The position numbers and the translations under genes were made by a program. Below the pieces are notes generated by a model. It saw nothing but the letters and a program-made list of their open reading frames with translations, was not told the origin of the DNA and did not search any database. A stretch of DNA of 64,000 nt from Picochlorum sp. 'celeri' (lineage: Eukaryota > Chlorophyta > Trebouxiophyceae). The number at the start of each line of letters is the position of its first letter. The stretch's first letter is position 1. Location of the stretch: NCBI GenBank assembly GCA_010909725.1, contig JAACMV010000024.1, positions 1,116,001 to 1,180,000 of the forward strand. The letters run 5' to 3'. This document shows, piece after piece, positions 51,132 to 61,337 of this stretch.

Positions 51132-52445
51132 ATGTCTATCAGACAGCGTCTTGCGAAGAGGCTTCTTTGCATACAGTCGCCATCGTCGTCTCTAGCATCT
51201 GTATTTGAGAATCAATATGCATCAGCAGCAGGGCATATGCCATCGATTGCGTCATCATCTTCCTCTGTGTCTAGCATACAGCAACAACAACCAAGCAGGC
51301 GTTTTTCTATTCTTCGGTCCAGTATGACTGGAGAATCTCAGCATATTACACATCATCAGATGCAATCATATCGTCATTTTAGCATACTTCCTTCATCGTG
51401 GGGTCGCAAACAAGAGCAAGAAGAGACGGATGCTGGGATCACTACATCCTCCAGTGATGATGATTCAGGAGCATTACAGATTGCCGAGACACCCGTGGAA
51501 GAGATTATTAGTATTGCCGAGGTAGCTGAGAAGGCAGCTTTAGAAGGCGCCATGGAAGGTGCATGGCTGCCGACTCGAACGTTGCAGTGGATTTTAGAGT
51601 CTGTTCACCATGGCAGTGGTTTGGCATGGTGGCAGTCAATTATGCTGACGACAGTTGGGATTCGAGCAATCACATTTCCAATCATGCTGATGCAAATTAA
51701 AAATACATATAGACTCTCGCAGGCGCGACCAGAGGTAGAACACCTCGTTGCTCATCTAAAGGAAGAACAAGCAAAGGGAAACCCAAATGCTACAGCAGAG
51801 TATCAGCAGCAGGTGATGCGAGTCTGGCAAAAGTATAATGCCAATCCGTTGAAAAGCATGGCGAGTATTTTCGTACAAGCACCATTACTAATTGGTTTCT
51901 TCTCGGCATTACGAGGACTGGCAGCAGCAAAAGTCCCATCCATGGTGGATGGAGGCACCTTGTGGTTCCAGGATTTGACTGTGGCGGATCCCACATACGC
52001 CCTTCCAATCATCTCAGCAGCGTCTTTTCTTTTGATGATTGAGTTGAATGCGGCAGATGGAATGGAAGGACAGACTGATACGATGAGGTCGAGGTTCAAA
52101 AACATCATGAGAGGCGTGGCTGTGCTCATTGTCCCCTTCACCGTGGACCTCCCTGCAGGGGTGTTTATGTATTGGACAGCAAGCAATATGGTCTCATTGG
52201 TGCAGTCTTCTGTTTTGAAAATCCCATCAGTGAAGAAGACATTCGGCATCCCTGTTCTTCAGAAACCTGGGACAGCCCCTGCCTCTTCCTCCTCCTCCTC
52301 CTCGTCTTTGCCATCAGCCCAACAACAACAGATCCTGCAAGGCACGCCTACAGCAGCAGGGCCCGTTACATTTGCTCAAAAGCCAAAATCAGTTCCTCAA
52401 AAGTCATCAAAAAGCAAATCGAGGAAGAAAAAGAAGACATCATGA
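51132..52445 (+). CDS. OXA1: Mitochondrial OXA1 insertase
   Basis: Single exon, 437 aa. YidC/OXA1/ALB3 family insertase for inner-membrane proteins. The first 110 residues are Ser/Gln/Arg-rich with MSIRQRLAKRLLCIQS at the start, a good mitochondrial presequence. The conserved core starts WLPTRTLQWILESVHHGSGLAWW, then IRAITFPIMLMQIKNTYRLSQARPEV with the characteristic charged loop, MASIFVQAPLLIGFFSALRGLAA, and FTVDLPAGVFMYWTASNMVSL as the last helices. The C-terminal 80 residues are Ser/Gln-rich and end in a strongly basic SKSKSRKKKKTS, fitting the ribosome-binding tail of mitochondrial OXA1, which plastid ALB3 has in a different form. Confidence 0.92.
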   Translation: MSIRQRLAKRLLCIQSPSSSLASVFENQYASAAGHMPSIASSSSSVSSIQQQQPSRRFSILRSSMTGESQHITHHQMQSYRHFSILPSSWGRKQEQEETDAGITTSSSDDDSGALQIAETPVEEIISIAEVAEKAALEGAMEGAWLPTRTLQWILESVHHGSGLAWWQSIMLTTVGIRAITFPIMLMQIKNTYRLSQARPEVEHLVAHLKEEQAKGNPNATAEYQQQVMRVWQKYNANPLKSMASIFVQAPLLIGFFSALRGLAAAKVPSMVDGGTLWFQDLTVADPTYALPIISAASFLLMIELNAADGMEGQTDTMRSRFKNIMRGVAVLIVPFTVDLPAGVFMYWTASNMVSLVQSSVLKIPSVKKTFGIPVLQKPGTAPASSSSSSSSLPSAQQQQILQGTPTAAGPVTFAQKPKSVPQKSSKSKSRKKKKTS

Positions 52446-52665
52446 TATATAGCCCTTAAAAAGGAATTTTTAAAAAAGGATACACACCACGTCAGCCAAC
52501 AAGTCAAACAACCCCAGCCCCAATCCCATTGTTCGATATACACCAATAAAAATCAAGACAACACTGTCATTACGGTATATGTATCAAAATATCAAGAGCA
52601 CGCCTTCCAGACCTATCAAAACGACCTCGTAGGAACAACAACAACAACAGAATACAACAAGAACA

Positions 52666-53827
52666 ATGGGAGTCGGATTAAGGCGTGTCGCAGAAAAGTG
52701 CGTATTCATGGATCGATGTGAACGAGATGTATGCAGATCGTGACAATACACGGGTGACTAACTCGATCATCGATCATGTCTCTGTGCAGGATGCGGCAGG
52801 CCACTGGGCTTGGAGAGCGTAATTTTCAGAGAACATCCAACCAAAGGAATGAATCAATGATGAAAGAAGCCCATGATTTTGCATCGCATCTGAAAAAATG
52901 CGACAAGGCAATCTCAGACATGAAGTCGTCCTGCGAGTCCATGTTATCGACGACTAAAATTGCAATGTCTGCTCCATTGCCACGCCTCTATGAAGACACT
53001 GCTGCTGTGGCTGGTGCGTCGGTGAAATCAGTAGAGTCGATAGGAGGGCCAGGGTTTAGGAGTGAAGAATTTGGCCGTCTGTCTCAGACAGCGTCTGCCT
53101 CGATCGAGTCCCAGGTATTGGTTCCAATAAAGCGTTGGTTGGATGTCTTCCATGCGTTGAATGCACGAATGAAAGAGGTGGAGGCGTTGAGGTTGGAGGT
53201 TGATTCTCGTAGACACACGGTGATTGATCTGGCATCCAGTGTGGATAAGCAGAGAGCCAAGCTTGGCAAGGTTGGTGGGCATGATGCCAAGTTGGAGGCG
53301 CATTTGGATGATACTATTAAAAAGCTGCAGCACAAGGAGGGAAAACTGACGTGTACGTGGTAGTATTATGGAGATGGTCGTGTATAGAATTGTATTTTAC
53401 TCGTGTATTGGTTGATGATGCAGTGGCTGTACAATCGTACCAGGAGAAGGAACAGGCACTGTACTCTGATCTGTCAACCCTGATCAAAGATGCTGCTTGG
53501 TTGCGACACTATATAGCATCGGCTTTAAAGGTACAGGGCGATGCTCTCATCGGAGCGGCAGGTGCGTTGGGAGAGAACACTCGACCAGACACCTCTGTGT
53601 CCATGTCTGGTTTGTCATTGGGAAGCAAAGGCACCCAAGGGACGGTATCAACAAACACAGCTCAACCATCAACGCAACAATCAGATGATACAGAGAAGAA
53701 GAGTGCCGCAAATGAGACAGAGATTGAACAAACACAGCCTTCTGGCAGCCCCAAGGGTGAGCAAGCCCCAGCCACCTCGGAGGGTACCAGCAACCCATTC
53801 CTGTCATCAGGTGTTATTCCTCAGTAA
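52666..53827 (+). CDS. BAR-domain protein, copy 1
   Basis: Three exons: 52666-52697, 52790-53352 and 53424-53827, phases 2 and 1, donors GTGCGT and GTACGT, about 332 aa. The start MGVGLRRVAEKMRQATG parallels copy 2 (MNVFTRRVKEKVRQSTG). The N-BAR-like helical domain occupies about residues 20-245; LRLEVDSRRHTVIDLASSVDKQRAKLGK and DDTIKKLQHKEGKLT are the best-conserved parts, in the positions of the RVS161/amphiphysin BAR signature. The last 90 residues are Ser/Thr/Gln-rich with no SH3 domain. Membrane-curvature role in endocytosis or traffic is inferred from the fold. Copy 2 lies 320 bases downstream in the same orientation. Copy 1 has a second intron (after KLT) absent from copy 2. Confidence 0.82.
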
Positions 53828-54149
53828 GAATGTAATAGTACTACTACTGTAATGACGACCCATAGATGATGATCACATTGTCATCTTTGTTGTAGTTGTC
53901 TTACGATGGCATTAGAAAACGAATAAAACATGCACGATCAAGCGCCGCGGCGTACGCCTCGAGGCAGAGCGGAAGATCTCTCCAGCAGAGAGAGATCTTT
54001 ACGTGGGATGAAGATCATAGTCATCCTTCGGCATCCACATGAGACAAACCTAATTCAATTCGACCAGTGTAACACTTTTTTAGCATAAATACACGTGATT
54101 TGACAGCCTCGAGTGCTAAAATTTTGCTGATTCCGTGAACTCCATCAGA
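53828..54149. other. Gap between BAR copies with palindromic block
   Basis: About 322 bases. No gene. Palindromes GCCTCGAGGC (53956-53965) and the GATC stem-loop at 53973-53999 lie here. Confidence 0.45.
53956..53999. repeat. GC palindrome followed by GATC stem-loop
   Basis: GCCTCGAGGC (53956-53965) is self-complementary. After seven bases comes AAGATCTCT (53973-53981), a nine-base loop, and AGAGATCTT (53991-53999), perfectly complementary. The order GC palindrome then GATC/GAGA palindrome is the same as at 20170-20202. Confidence 0.75.
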
Positions 54150-55051
54150 ATGAACGTATTTACAAGACGTGTCAAGGAAAAGTACGATACCGATCAGCCC
54201 TGATACAACAGTTCAGCAGGATACAAGACTGATTCATAATTACATTATTTGTATGTAGGGTTCGCCAGAGTACTGGCTTTACTGGGAGCATCGAGCCAAC
54301 CCCAAATGACGAGTACATGAAAATGGTGAAAAGTTGCGGCGATTTCCAGACTGAATTGAAAAAGACGTACACGAAATTGTCTGCGATGAAGTCTGCTACT
54401 GATGAATTTGCTGTGCATGCGAAAAAGTTGCTTCATACTGCGTTACCACAGTCATACTCGGAGTCCGCGGCCGCTTCCGGAGGGGCAGCCCAGCAAATCA
54501 AGTATGTCGGCGGATCAAAGATTGATGACGAGGGATTGTCTGCGGCGAATATGGCCGTGTCTCACAAGCTTGAGAGTGAGGTTCTTGTGCCCATTAAGAA
54601 GTGGTTGGACTCGTACGATTCTGTAAAGTCGAGCGTGAAAAAGGTTGAGGATCTTCGCCTTGAGGTTGATTCTCGTCGCCACACGGTGGCTGATTTGTCT
54701 GCACAGGTGGACAAGTTCAGAGCCAAGTTGAATAAAGGACCTGATCCCAAGGTAGAGAATAATATGGAGGATACAATCAAGAAGTTGCAACACAAGGAAG
54801 GGAAATTGACCTTGACACAGGAGAGGTTCAATGAGGCATCTTCAGTGTTGAAGAGCAATCTTGAGAAGCTCATCACAACAGCTGCTGATACCAAGTATTA
54901 CATCAGCGTGGCGTTCAAGGAACAGGCGACTGCCTATGACGCTGCTGTGAAGGCAATTGGGGATGTGGATCCACCAACGCCTCTTGATCTTTCTGCTCTG
55001 ACCATTGCTGACCAGGATACAGAATCATCTCCTCAGCCAGAGTCTCCATAG
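54150..55051 (+). CDS. BAR-domain protein, copy 2
   Basis: Two exons, 54150-54181 and 54259-55051, phase 2, donor GTACGA, acceptor ATGTAG; about 274 aa. Same 32-base first exon and intron position as copy 1. The BAR domain runs from about residue 25 to 245, including VLVPIKKWLDSYDSVKSSVK, LRLEVDSRRHTVADLSAQVDKF and DTIKKLQHKEGKLTLTQERF, with DTKYYISVAFKEQATAYDAAVKAIG at the end of the helical bundle. Only about 30 residues of polar tail follow, so this copy is essentially a bare BAR module like RVS161, while copy 1 has a longer tail. A BAR heterodimer of the two is an attractive guess by analogy with RVS161/RVS167. It converges on SPP with 72 bases between stops. Confidence 0.85.
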
Positions 55052-55123
55052 ACGGTCTGGTGTGGTGATCTATACAGATGATTTTGTTTTTTGCTTACAT
55101 ACATGATGATCTGTGATGCATTT

Positions 55124-58100
55124 TTATTGACTCTGCATTGAATCCATAAAATTCTTGATTGCGTTTAAGAAAGCTTCTGGATCTACATCTGCAGGAGGCT
55201 TGCCTCCTATTGCTTGCACTCTTTCTTCGAGAATAGGTGACTTGTCGAGCGATGCATCCTGTCCTGATGTTCCGATGCATGTATATGTCGCTTCATCTGA
55301 GAAATCAAAGTGGCTATATGCTTCATAAATGTCTTCAATCGTGATGGCATCATACATTGCTGTCAAATCTCGCAGACATTCAACAGACTTCAAAGGAACT
55401 GATGGTGACTGAATGTGTGTGAGTAATGCAAGCCAGTATCCATTATCCTTGAGGTCTGATTCATGTCGTGTGATCAATGTGCGCTTGGCTCTGAGCAAGT
55501 CACGCGATGTGAATGGCTGAATGGATCCACTCCTCAGGACGCGCATCGATGCCATCATGGCATCTTTGATTTTCTGAGGGGTGGATGTCACGTTGACGTA
55601 GAACCATCCAGTTGGCAATCGATCAAAGAGGGACAGTTCGAATGAGACATCGTATGTCAGGCCTAATGTATCTCTGACGGTTGTGAAGAGGCGCGAGTTT
55701 ATCATCTCTGTCAAGAGTCCGAGAGTAGCACTCGCGTATAATGGATGCTTTCTTCTCAAGTCTCTCGCACGCTGAATATCTTCGTCAGAGGCTCCTGGGG
55801 GCAGAGGAGCAGGTGGTCTTGGAATGTCTACAGGATCCAAATGCTCCAAGGGCTGTTGCTGCTTTCCAAATTCACCCCATCGGCATGGTGCCAGTCCAGC
55901 AATATACGCACACGCCCTTTCGTCTGAATCTTTCAAGTGCCACACGGAGTGCCTCTCCTCCAGTGGTGGGTCACAGACAAGTGGGGACTGCTCCAGTGCA
56001 CTGCCAGGACCCTGTGCATTTGATTTGGGCACGACAGTTCCCAGATACTTCAATGCAGCTTCCTCGAGTTCATTCTCGTCAAAGTCACCCACGATAGATA
56101 CTTCCAAGTTTCCTGCGTGTAATTGGGCCATCACGTCTTCTTTCATGGCATCTAATGTTAATGCAGCAATTTCATCAGAGCTAGGGTCCCTGAATCTGCG
56201 ATCATCTCCAAGCATGGCACTCATGATTCTGTCTGCGGTTGCCCTCTCGAGAGATTTTGGAAGAGCTCGATAGTGCGAGATATACATTTGTTTTGATCGT
56301 TCCATCGCTGCATCTTCCCATCGAGGGGATTCGAGGAAGAGATGCAGCAATTGCAATACAGCTGCCATACCACCGTCTCCAACAGCAAAGTGGAAATCCA
56401 TGCAGATAAATTCTTCGTTTGCTTCCAGAATACAGTTGATTAGTCTTGAAATGCAGAATAATTCTACTTGCGCTCGATCCCAATCGCCAACAGTACCACT
56501 CTCACTCAGGGTCCTTGTGCCTACGGCAATAGCACCATGTCCATGAGGGCCCACAACACCTCGTTCTTCCAAAGCGCGTCCACCGGCAGCAACAACCCTG
56601 ACCATTGCCCCCATTGGTTCATTATCAGTCTTGCGATAATTTATCACAATACCATTAGACAATTTGCGGCGAATCACTCCGGTTTCTGGATCAGCTGGTG
56701 GCTTTGTGTCAGAGCTGTTTGGATCCACAGGAACAAATGTTGGGTTTAGCTTGTCCATCAGAGCCATGGCATGGTCGTCTGGCACCAGAAATTCTGGTAC
56801 ATCTACATCCTCAAGAGCCTCAACCTCGAGTCCCTGCTCTGATATAGCTTGGCGAATATCTTCCTCATCTATCTCAAAGCGGACTGCGCCCTCTGGGGGC
56901 TCCTCATCATCCCCAGACTCGTCAAGCGCAGCTGCAGCCATAGCTGGATCTACATGTTGTGTTGTGGCCATACTAGCCCCTCGAGGCATTGGTGCTGCTG
57001 CACCAGAGCTATTTCCACTCGCGTCCATGAATGTTGGAATGCAAGCAACAACAGCTGTGGCGATTGATGGCCCTGGTTCTGCCCACTTACTAGGGTCTGC
57101 TTCATATTCTTTCAGTAAGGTTGCTTCATCACCATAATGGCTAGCAAACGAAAGAATTGATCTACACAGCGCAGACACCTCGTCAGGGGTAATGGTATCT
57201 GCAAGCTCCATCAGATAGGCATGTGCCTGGCGCTGCTCAAGGACTGCATGGCCTAATGCCATGCTCTCCATGACGAACTCGAGGTTATCCAAACTTGGAA
57301 CAGATTCAGCACCCTCTGCAAGCTGCTCACTATCTCTCAACAGCGCCGACTTGTAACGCTCCATCTCAGCTGCAGTCACACCATGCTGCTGAAGTCGTCT
57401 AACCTCCTGAACTGCCACCTGTACAGCACCTCTCCAGTCCTTGGGTTCTGATGTGATTGTAAGCGTTGAAACAGCACACCCTTCTCTTCCACTATCGCTA
57501 TGATCAAGCTCTATTCCGATAAACGGTGGATCGGCAGCTACATACCGGGCATTAATTCTAAACTGCATCACACTCAACATGATTCGGACCATGAAGGCTC
57601 TCTTCAAATCATCAAGAGTCTTCATTGGCTGAACAGGGAGCTTGCAAAATATCGAAAGTTGGAACAACTGCAACAATCGGTGCCTGAACACACTGATTGG
57701 CGATTGGAAACCAGACTGAATCATGGGTCCACAACCCCACTGATGATCAACAGGTGGTCGGACCAATCCTCCTGGGGACAAATGTGCCCTCTCCAACAGC
57801 AACCCTTTGTTTGTCTCTCGCAAATCAACCTGATGATGTGCCGCCTCTTCAACAACCTCGGCATTCAATGCGTCGGCAGCAGGTGCCCTCGAGCCTGCTG
57901 CTCGTGCAGGAGCTCTGCTGAAATTCTGCTCAATCAACTTCTTTGTCTCCTCGATATCTACATCCCCAACGACGTACAAAGTAGCATTCTCTGGATAATA
58001 ATTTCTGCTCCAAAAACTCATGATTTCATCGCGCTGCCATTTCTCCACCTGATCCATCTTTCCAATTGGGAAGCGGGTACCCAAGGCATTCTCCCAATGC

Positions 58101-58825
58101 AAGTATTGCAACAACTGGCAGTCCACTCTATACTCTATTGTATTCATCATTTGTGCCTCGGCCGTCACTGCCTTTCTCTCTTTTTCAATTCTTGCCGGGA
58201 GAAATTCAGGCTCGAACGCAATCTCAGTCAAGGCATCCAACACAGCTGGCAACATTGGCCTTCCATTATTTGCATTCGCATGAGGAGCATGCACATGGAA
58301 CACCGTGTGATGAAAATCGGTATACGCATTCGATCTTGCACCAGTTCCTAAAAGGCCTTCTCTTTTCTTACTGCCCAAAAAGGTCACATGCTCTACCAAA
58401 TGCGCAATGCCCTGCTCATTCTCACCCTCATCCACAGACCCAGCATGCACCTCCAGATGTGCTTCAAATCTATTCGGCGGACTCACATTTGGCAAAATAA
58501 CGTATCGCAAACCATTCGACAACTTTCCAATCTCCAAGTTTGGATGATTCTCCAGCTCAAGATCTCCTAGATGTGGCCTAGAACCAGGCTCTGCAACCGC
58601 CTCGACCACAAAGGGCCATCGCTTCCTCCACCCAAGGCGAGGACGACACAGAGCATTTTCAATCTTTGGAAATTGGGTTCTAATTGTATTTATATTGGAA
58701 CTCTTCGCGAGCATAGCTGGTTTCGATACGCTCAAGCGGCGCTGCATACCAGGGTAGGACTTCCCTCCCTGACGAGAAAAGACGGTCCCTCGCATGACAA
58801 CTTTCCTTTGGACTGGACCAGCCAT
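55124..58825 (-). CDS. SPP: Stromal processing peptidase (M16 metalloprotease)
   Basis: Cleaves transit peptides from imported plastid precursors. About 1233 aa from the ATG at 58825 (MAGPVQRKVVMRGTVF); the frame is open further, to about 59035, and an ATG at 58879 or an upstream exon is possible. The inverzincin motif HLVEH lies in GIAHLVEHVTFLGSKKREGL, followed by LGTGARSNAYTDFHHTVFH, the SPP-specific signature; a downstream Glu in KAVTAEAQMMN completes zinc binding. FEPEFLPARIEKERKAV is also typical. The second M16 half follows after an Asp/Glu-rich linker and an inactive C-terminal half, as in plant SPP. The N-terminal 80 residues are basic and Ser-rich, a plausible transit peptide. It is strong evidence for a plastid. 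Confidence 0.93.
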   Translation of the reverse strand: MAGPVQRKVVMRGTVFSRQGGKSYPGMQRRLSVSKPAMLAKSSNINTIRTQFPKIENALCRPRLGWRKRWPFVVEAVAEPGSRPHLGDLELENHPNLEIGKLSNGLRYVILPNVSPPNRFEAHLEVHAGSVDEGENEQGIAHLVEHVTFLGSKKREGLLGTGARSNAYTDFHHTVFHVHAPHANANNGRPMLPAVLDALTEIAFEPEFLPARIEKERKAVTAEAQMMNTIEYRVDCQLLQYLHWENALGTRFPIGKMDQVEKWQRDEIMSFWSRNYYPENATLYVVGDVDIEETKKLIEQNFSRAPARAAGSRAPAADALNAEVVEEAAHHQVDLRETNKGLLLERAHLSPGGLVRPPVDHQWGCGPMIQSGFQSPISVFRHRLLQLFQLSIFCKLPVQPMKTLDDLKRAFMVRIMLSVMQFRINARYVAADPPFIGIELDHSDSGREGCAVSTLTITSEPKDWRGAVQVAVQEVRRLQQHGVTAAEMERYKSALLRDSEQLAEGAESVPSLDNLEFVMESMALGHAVLEQRQAHAYLMELADTITPDEVSALCRSILSFASHYGDEATLLKEYEADPSKWAEPGPSIATAVVACIPTFMDASGNSSGAAAPMPRGASMATTQHVDPAMAAAALDESGDDEEPPEGAVRFEIDEEDIRQAISEQGLEVEALEDVDVPEFLVPDDHAMALMDKLNPTFVPVDPNSSDTKPPADPETGVIRRKLSNGIVINYRKTDNEPMGAMVRVVAAGGRALEERGVVGPHGHGAIAVGTRTLSESGTVGDWDRAQVELFCISRLINCILEANEEFICMDFHFAVGDGGMAAVLQLLHLFLESPRWEDAAMERSKQMYISHYRALPKSLERATADRIMSAMLGDDRRFRDPSSDEIAALTLDAMKEDVMAQLHAGNLEVSIVGDFDENELEEAALKYLGTVVPKSNAQGPGSALEQSPLVCDPPLEERHSVWHLKDSDERACAYIAGLAPCRWGEFGKQQQPLEHLDPVDIPRPPAPLPPGASDEDIQRARDLRRKHPLYASATLGLLTEMINSRLFTTVRDTLGLTYDVSFELSLFDRLPTGWFYVNVTSTPQKIKDAMMASMRVLRSGSIQPFTSRDLLRAKRTLITRHESDLKDNGYWLALLTHIQSPSVPLKSVECLRDLTAMYDAITIEDIYEAYSHFDFSDEATYTCIGTSGQDASLDKSPILEERVQAIGGKPPADVDPEAFLNAIKNFMDSMQSQ

Positions 58826-59336
58826 CTTTCCATGCGCATTACCAGAGATAATTGCATCATTTTTATTCATTGTCAACATACTTGGGTATGGAACAACCAA
58901 TACAGAGCCAATAGACTGGCCTTGCAGACTGGAAATTCTCAAACAACTCGTATACGAATGTATGCACCCGCTCCCGTGCGTAATACCCCTTGGAAAACCA
59001 CGTTCTCTTGATAACAATCTGTTTAATAGACTATCTTCTCAGTTTGGCCAGGGGACACATGAACGATGAGCAGTCTGTCTTCCACAGAAGGCATCATACA
59101 ATATCCCATCAAAAAGTACCTTGGATGGGGACATTGGCATGATCGACTCAGTTCCATTCCGTAAATAGACAATTGAATACACAATCTTTCTCTCCGCTTC
59201 ATCAGCCCTGTCGGCCTTGTTATCCTCTATGCTGTCGACATTCGATGCGAGGTGGATAGATACTCAGCGGTGGCACATTGCGTCACTTAATGATCAATTT
59301 CTTTATATTAGCTTGGATCAGCACTGAATAATCAGA
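58826..59336. other. Divergent region between SPP and biotin carboxylase
   Basis: About 510 bases. The SPP frame extends through 58826-59017 without a stop, so part of this may be coding if SPP starts earlier. The remainder to 59336 shows no gene or notable repeat. Confidence 0.4.
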
Positions 59337-61172
59337 ATGAACGTCACTGTCAAGGTATGTTTGTCAGCCGAGTCCAAGCAATAGAATACCACGAGAGCGC
59401 ACTGATTGCGCAATGGGCGCTTGATTACGTTGTATTTTAGTCTGATCCTTCACCCATATTTCCAATTAGTGGTATACATGACGATATTGTTTGCTTCCGA
59501 TCCGCTGTTTTTCATGGAGGTCTTTTGTATGCAGCAGGGGCGTGTGACCCGCAATGTCATCTCGACAGGGAAATCAAGAAATGTTATGACATTTCGCCAG
59601 AATATTTCGCCATCTCGGCAGGCAGTGTCAAGGATCCAGAGAGGAGGCTCCACTGAGTGGGTGGGTGCAGCACTGAAAAAGGCTACGACAAGGTCCCGTG
59701 CGGCCGCCATGTCTGCGGAACAGTTGGCACCAAAAGCTTCAATTACCAAAGTTTTAGTGGCAAACAGAGGAGAGATTGCTGTGAGAGTGATCAGGGCATG
59801 CAAGGAACTTGGCATCAAGACTGTTGCTGTGTACTCCACTGCAGATGAGGACTGCCTCCATGTGCAGCTTGCTGATGAGGCTGTATGCATCGGTGAACCT
59901 GCTTCATCTGAATCATACTTGTCCATTCCAACCATTATTGCTGCCGCAATGAGCCGTGGAGCTGATGCTATCCACCCTGGATATGGATTCCTCTCTGAGA
60001 ATGCCACCTTTGTAGACATCTGCAATGATCATGGTATTGAGTTTATTGGTCCAAAATCTGATTCTATTAGGCTTATGGGTGACAAATCAACTGCTCGTGA
60101 TACAATGAAGAATGCTGGAGTGCCTACTGTGCCTGGATCTGATGGACTCATTTCTAATCCAGAAGAAGCCATTACAGTTGCCAGAGAAGTCGGATTCCCC
60201 ATCATGATTAAAGCAACCGCTGGTGGAGGAGGAAGAGGAATGCGTCTTGCAAACACAGAGGATGAGTTTTTGTCACTTCTCAAGGCTGCCCAGCAGGAGG
60301 CTGAGGCTGCATTCGGTAATGGCAATGTGTACTTGGAGAGGTTTGTGAATAATCCTCGCCATATCGAGTTCCAGGTTCTTGCAGATAAATACGGCAATGT
60401 TGTACATCTCGGTGAGCGTGATTGCTCTATTCAGAGGCGCAACCAGAAGTTGCTGGAAGAAGCTCCATCTCCAGTGTTGACTCCAGAGGTGAGAAAGGCC
60501 ATGGGAGATGCTGCCGTGGCAGCTGCCAAATCCATTGGGTATATCGGAGTGGGAACAATTGAGTTCCTCTGGGAACCACAGGGATTCTATTTCATGGAAA
60601 TGAATACCCGTATTCAGGTCGAGCATCCAGTGACTGAGATGATTACTGGCGTGGATCTTATTCAGGAGCAGATCAAGGTCGCCATGGGAGAAAAACTCAG
60701 ATTTACTCAGGAAGATATTGAATTCAAGGGACATGCCATCGAATGCCGTCTCAACGCCGAAGATCCATTCAAGAACTTCAGACCAGGACCAGGACGCGTG
60801 GTTGGATACCTTCCTCCTGGAGGACCAAACGTACGCATGGACTCCCATTTGTATCCAGATTATGTCGTCCCACCAAACTACGATTCTCTCCTTGGAAAGT
60901 TGATCGTGTGGGGAGAGGACCGCCAGGCAGCAATCACAAGAATGAAGAGAGCATTGACAGAAACAGTAATCTCAGGAGTCCCAACTACCATCCTGTATCA
61001 TCTGTTGATTCTTGACAATGAAGACTTTATTGCCGGGGATGTCGACACTGGATTTATCCCAAAGCATGCGGATGAGTTGGCAGAACCTCCAGTTCTCCCT
61101 CAAAAGAAAAACAAGGTTGTGGAAGCAGCAAAGAGGGCTGCAAAGAGATCGAAATCAAAAGCTCTTGCCTGA
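59337..61172 (+). CDS. accC: Plastid-type biotin carboxylase subunit of acetyl-CoA carboxylase
   Basis: Carboxylates BCCP-bound biotin with bicarbonate and ATP, first step of fatty acid synthesis. Tentative exons 59337-59354 (MNVTVK) and 59535-61172, phase 0, donor GTATGT, acceptor TATGCAG, about 551 aa. Residues up to about 75 form a basic, Ser-rich leader (QGRVTRNVISTGKSRNV..., then SRAAAMSAEQLAPKAS), fitting a transit peptide. The mature part starts VLVANRGEIAVRVIRACKELG. ATP-grasp landmarks: ATAGGGGRGMRLA, RHIEFQVLADKYGNVVHLGERDCSIQRRNQKLLEEAPSP (in parts), EMNTRIQVEHPVTE. It stops after the biotin carboxylase domain, with a Lys-rich tail and no biotinyl domain, so it is the stand-alone subunit. 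The alternative unspliced start at 59517 is less convincing. Confidence 0.93.
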
Positions 61173-61337
61173 TAATTATTTGCTACATTTTTCACCATCT
61201 ACATTAGAAATGAAACAATCTTGAAAAGCAATTGCTCTTAGTACTCAAAAATCGCAGTTTTGTTTCAGAGAGAAGACATGTTCAATGACATGCCCTGATT
61301 GACGCACCCAAACATTAAGTACACGAGCCATCTGCAT

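Noticed and set aside
57500..58351. Plus-strand 283-aa frame opposite SPP
   Set aside because: It is the antisense shadow of the well-conserved SPP catalytic half; composition is Cys/Ser/His-rich with no domain.
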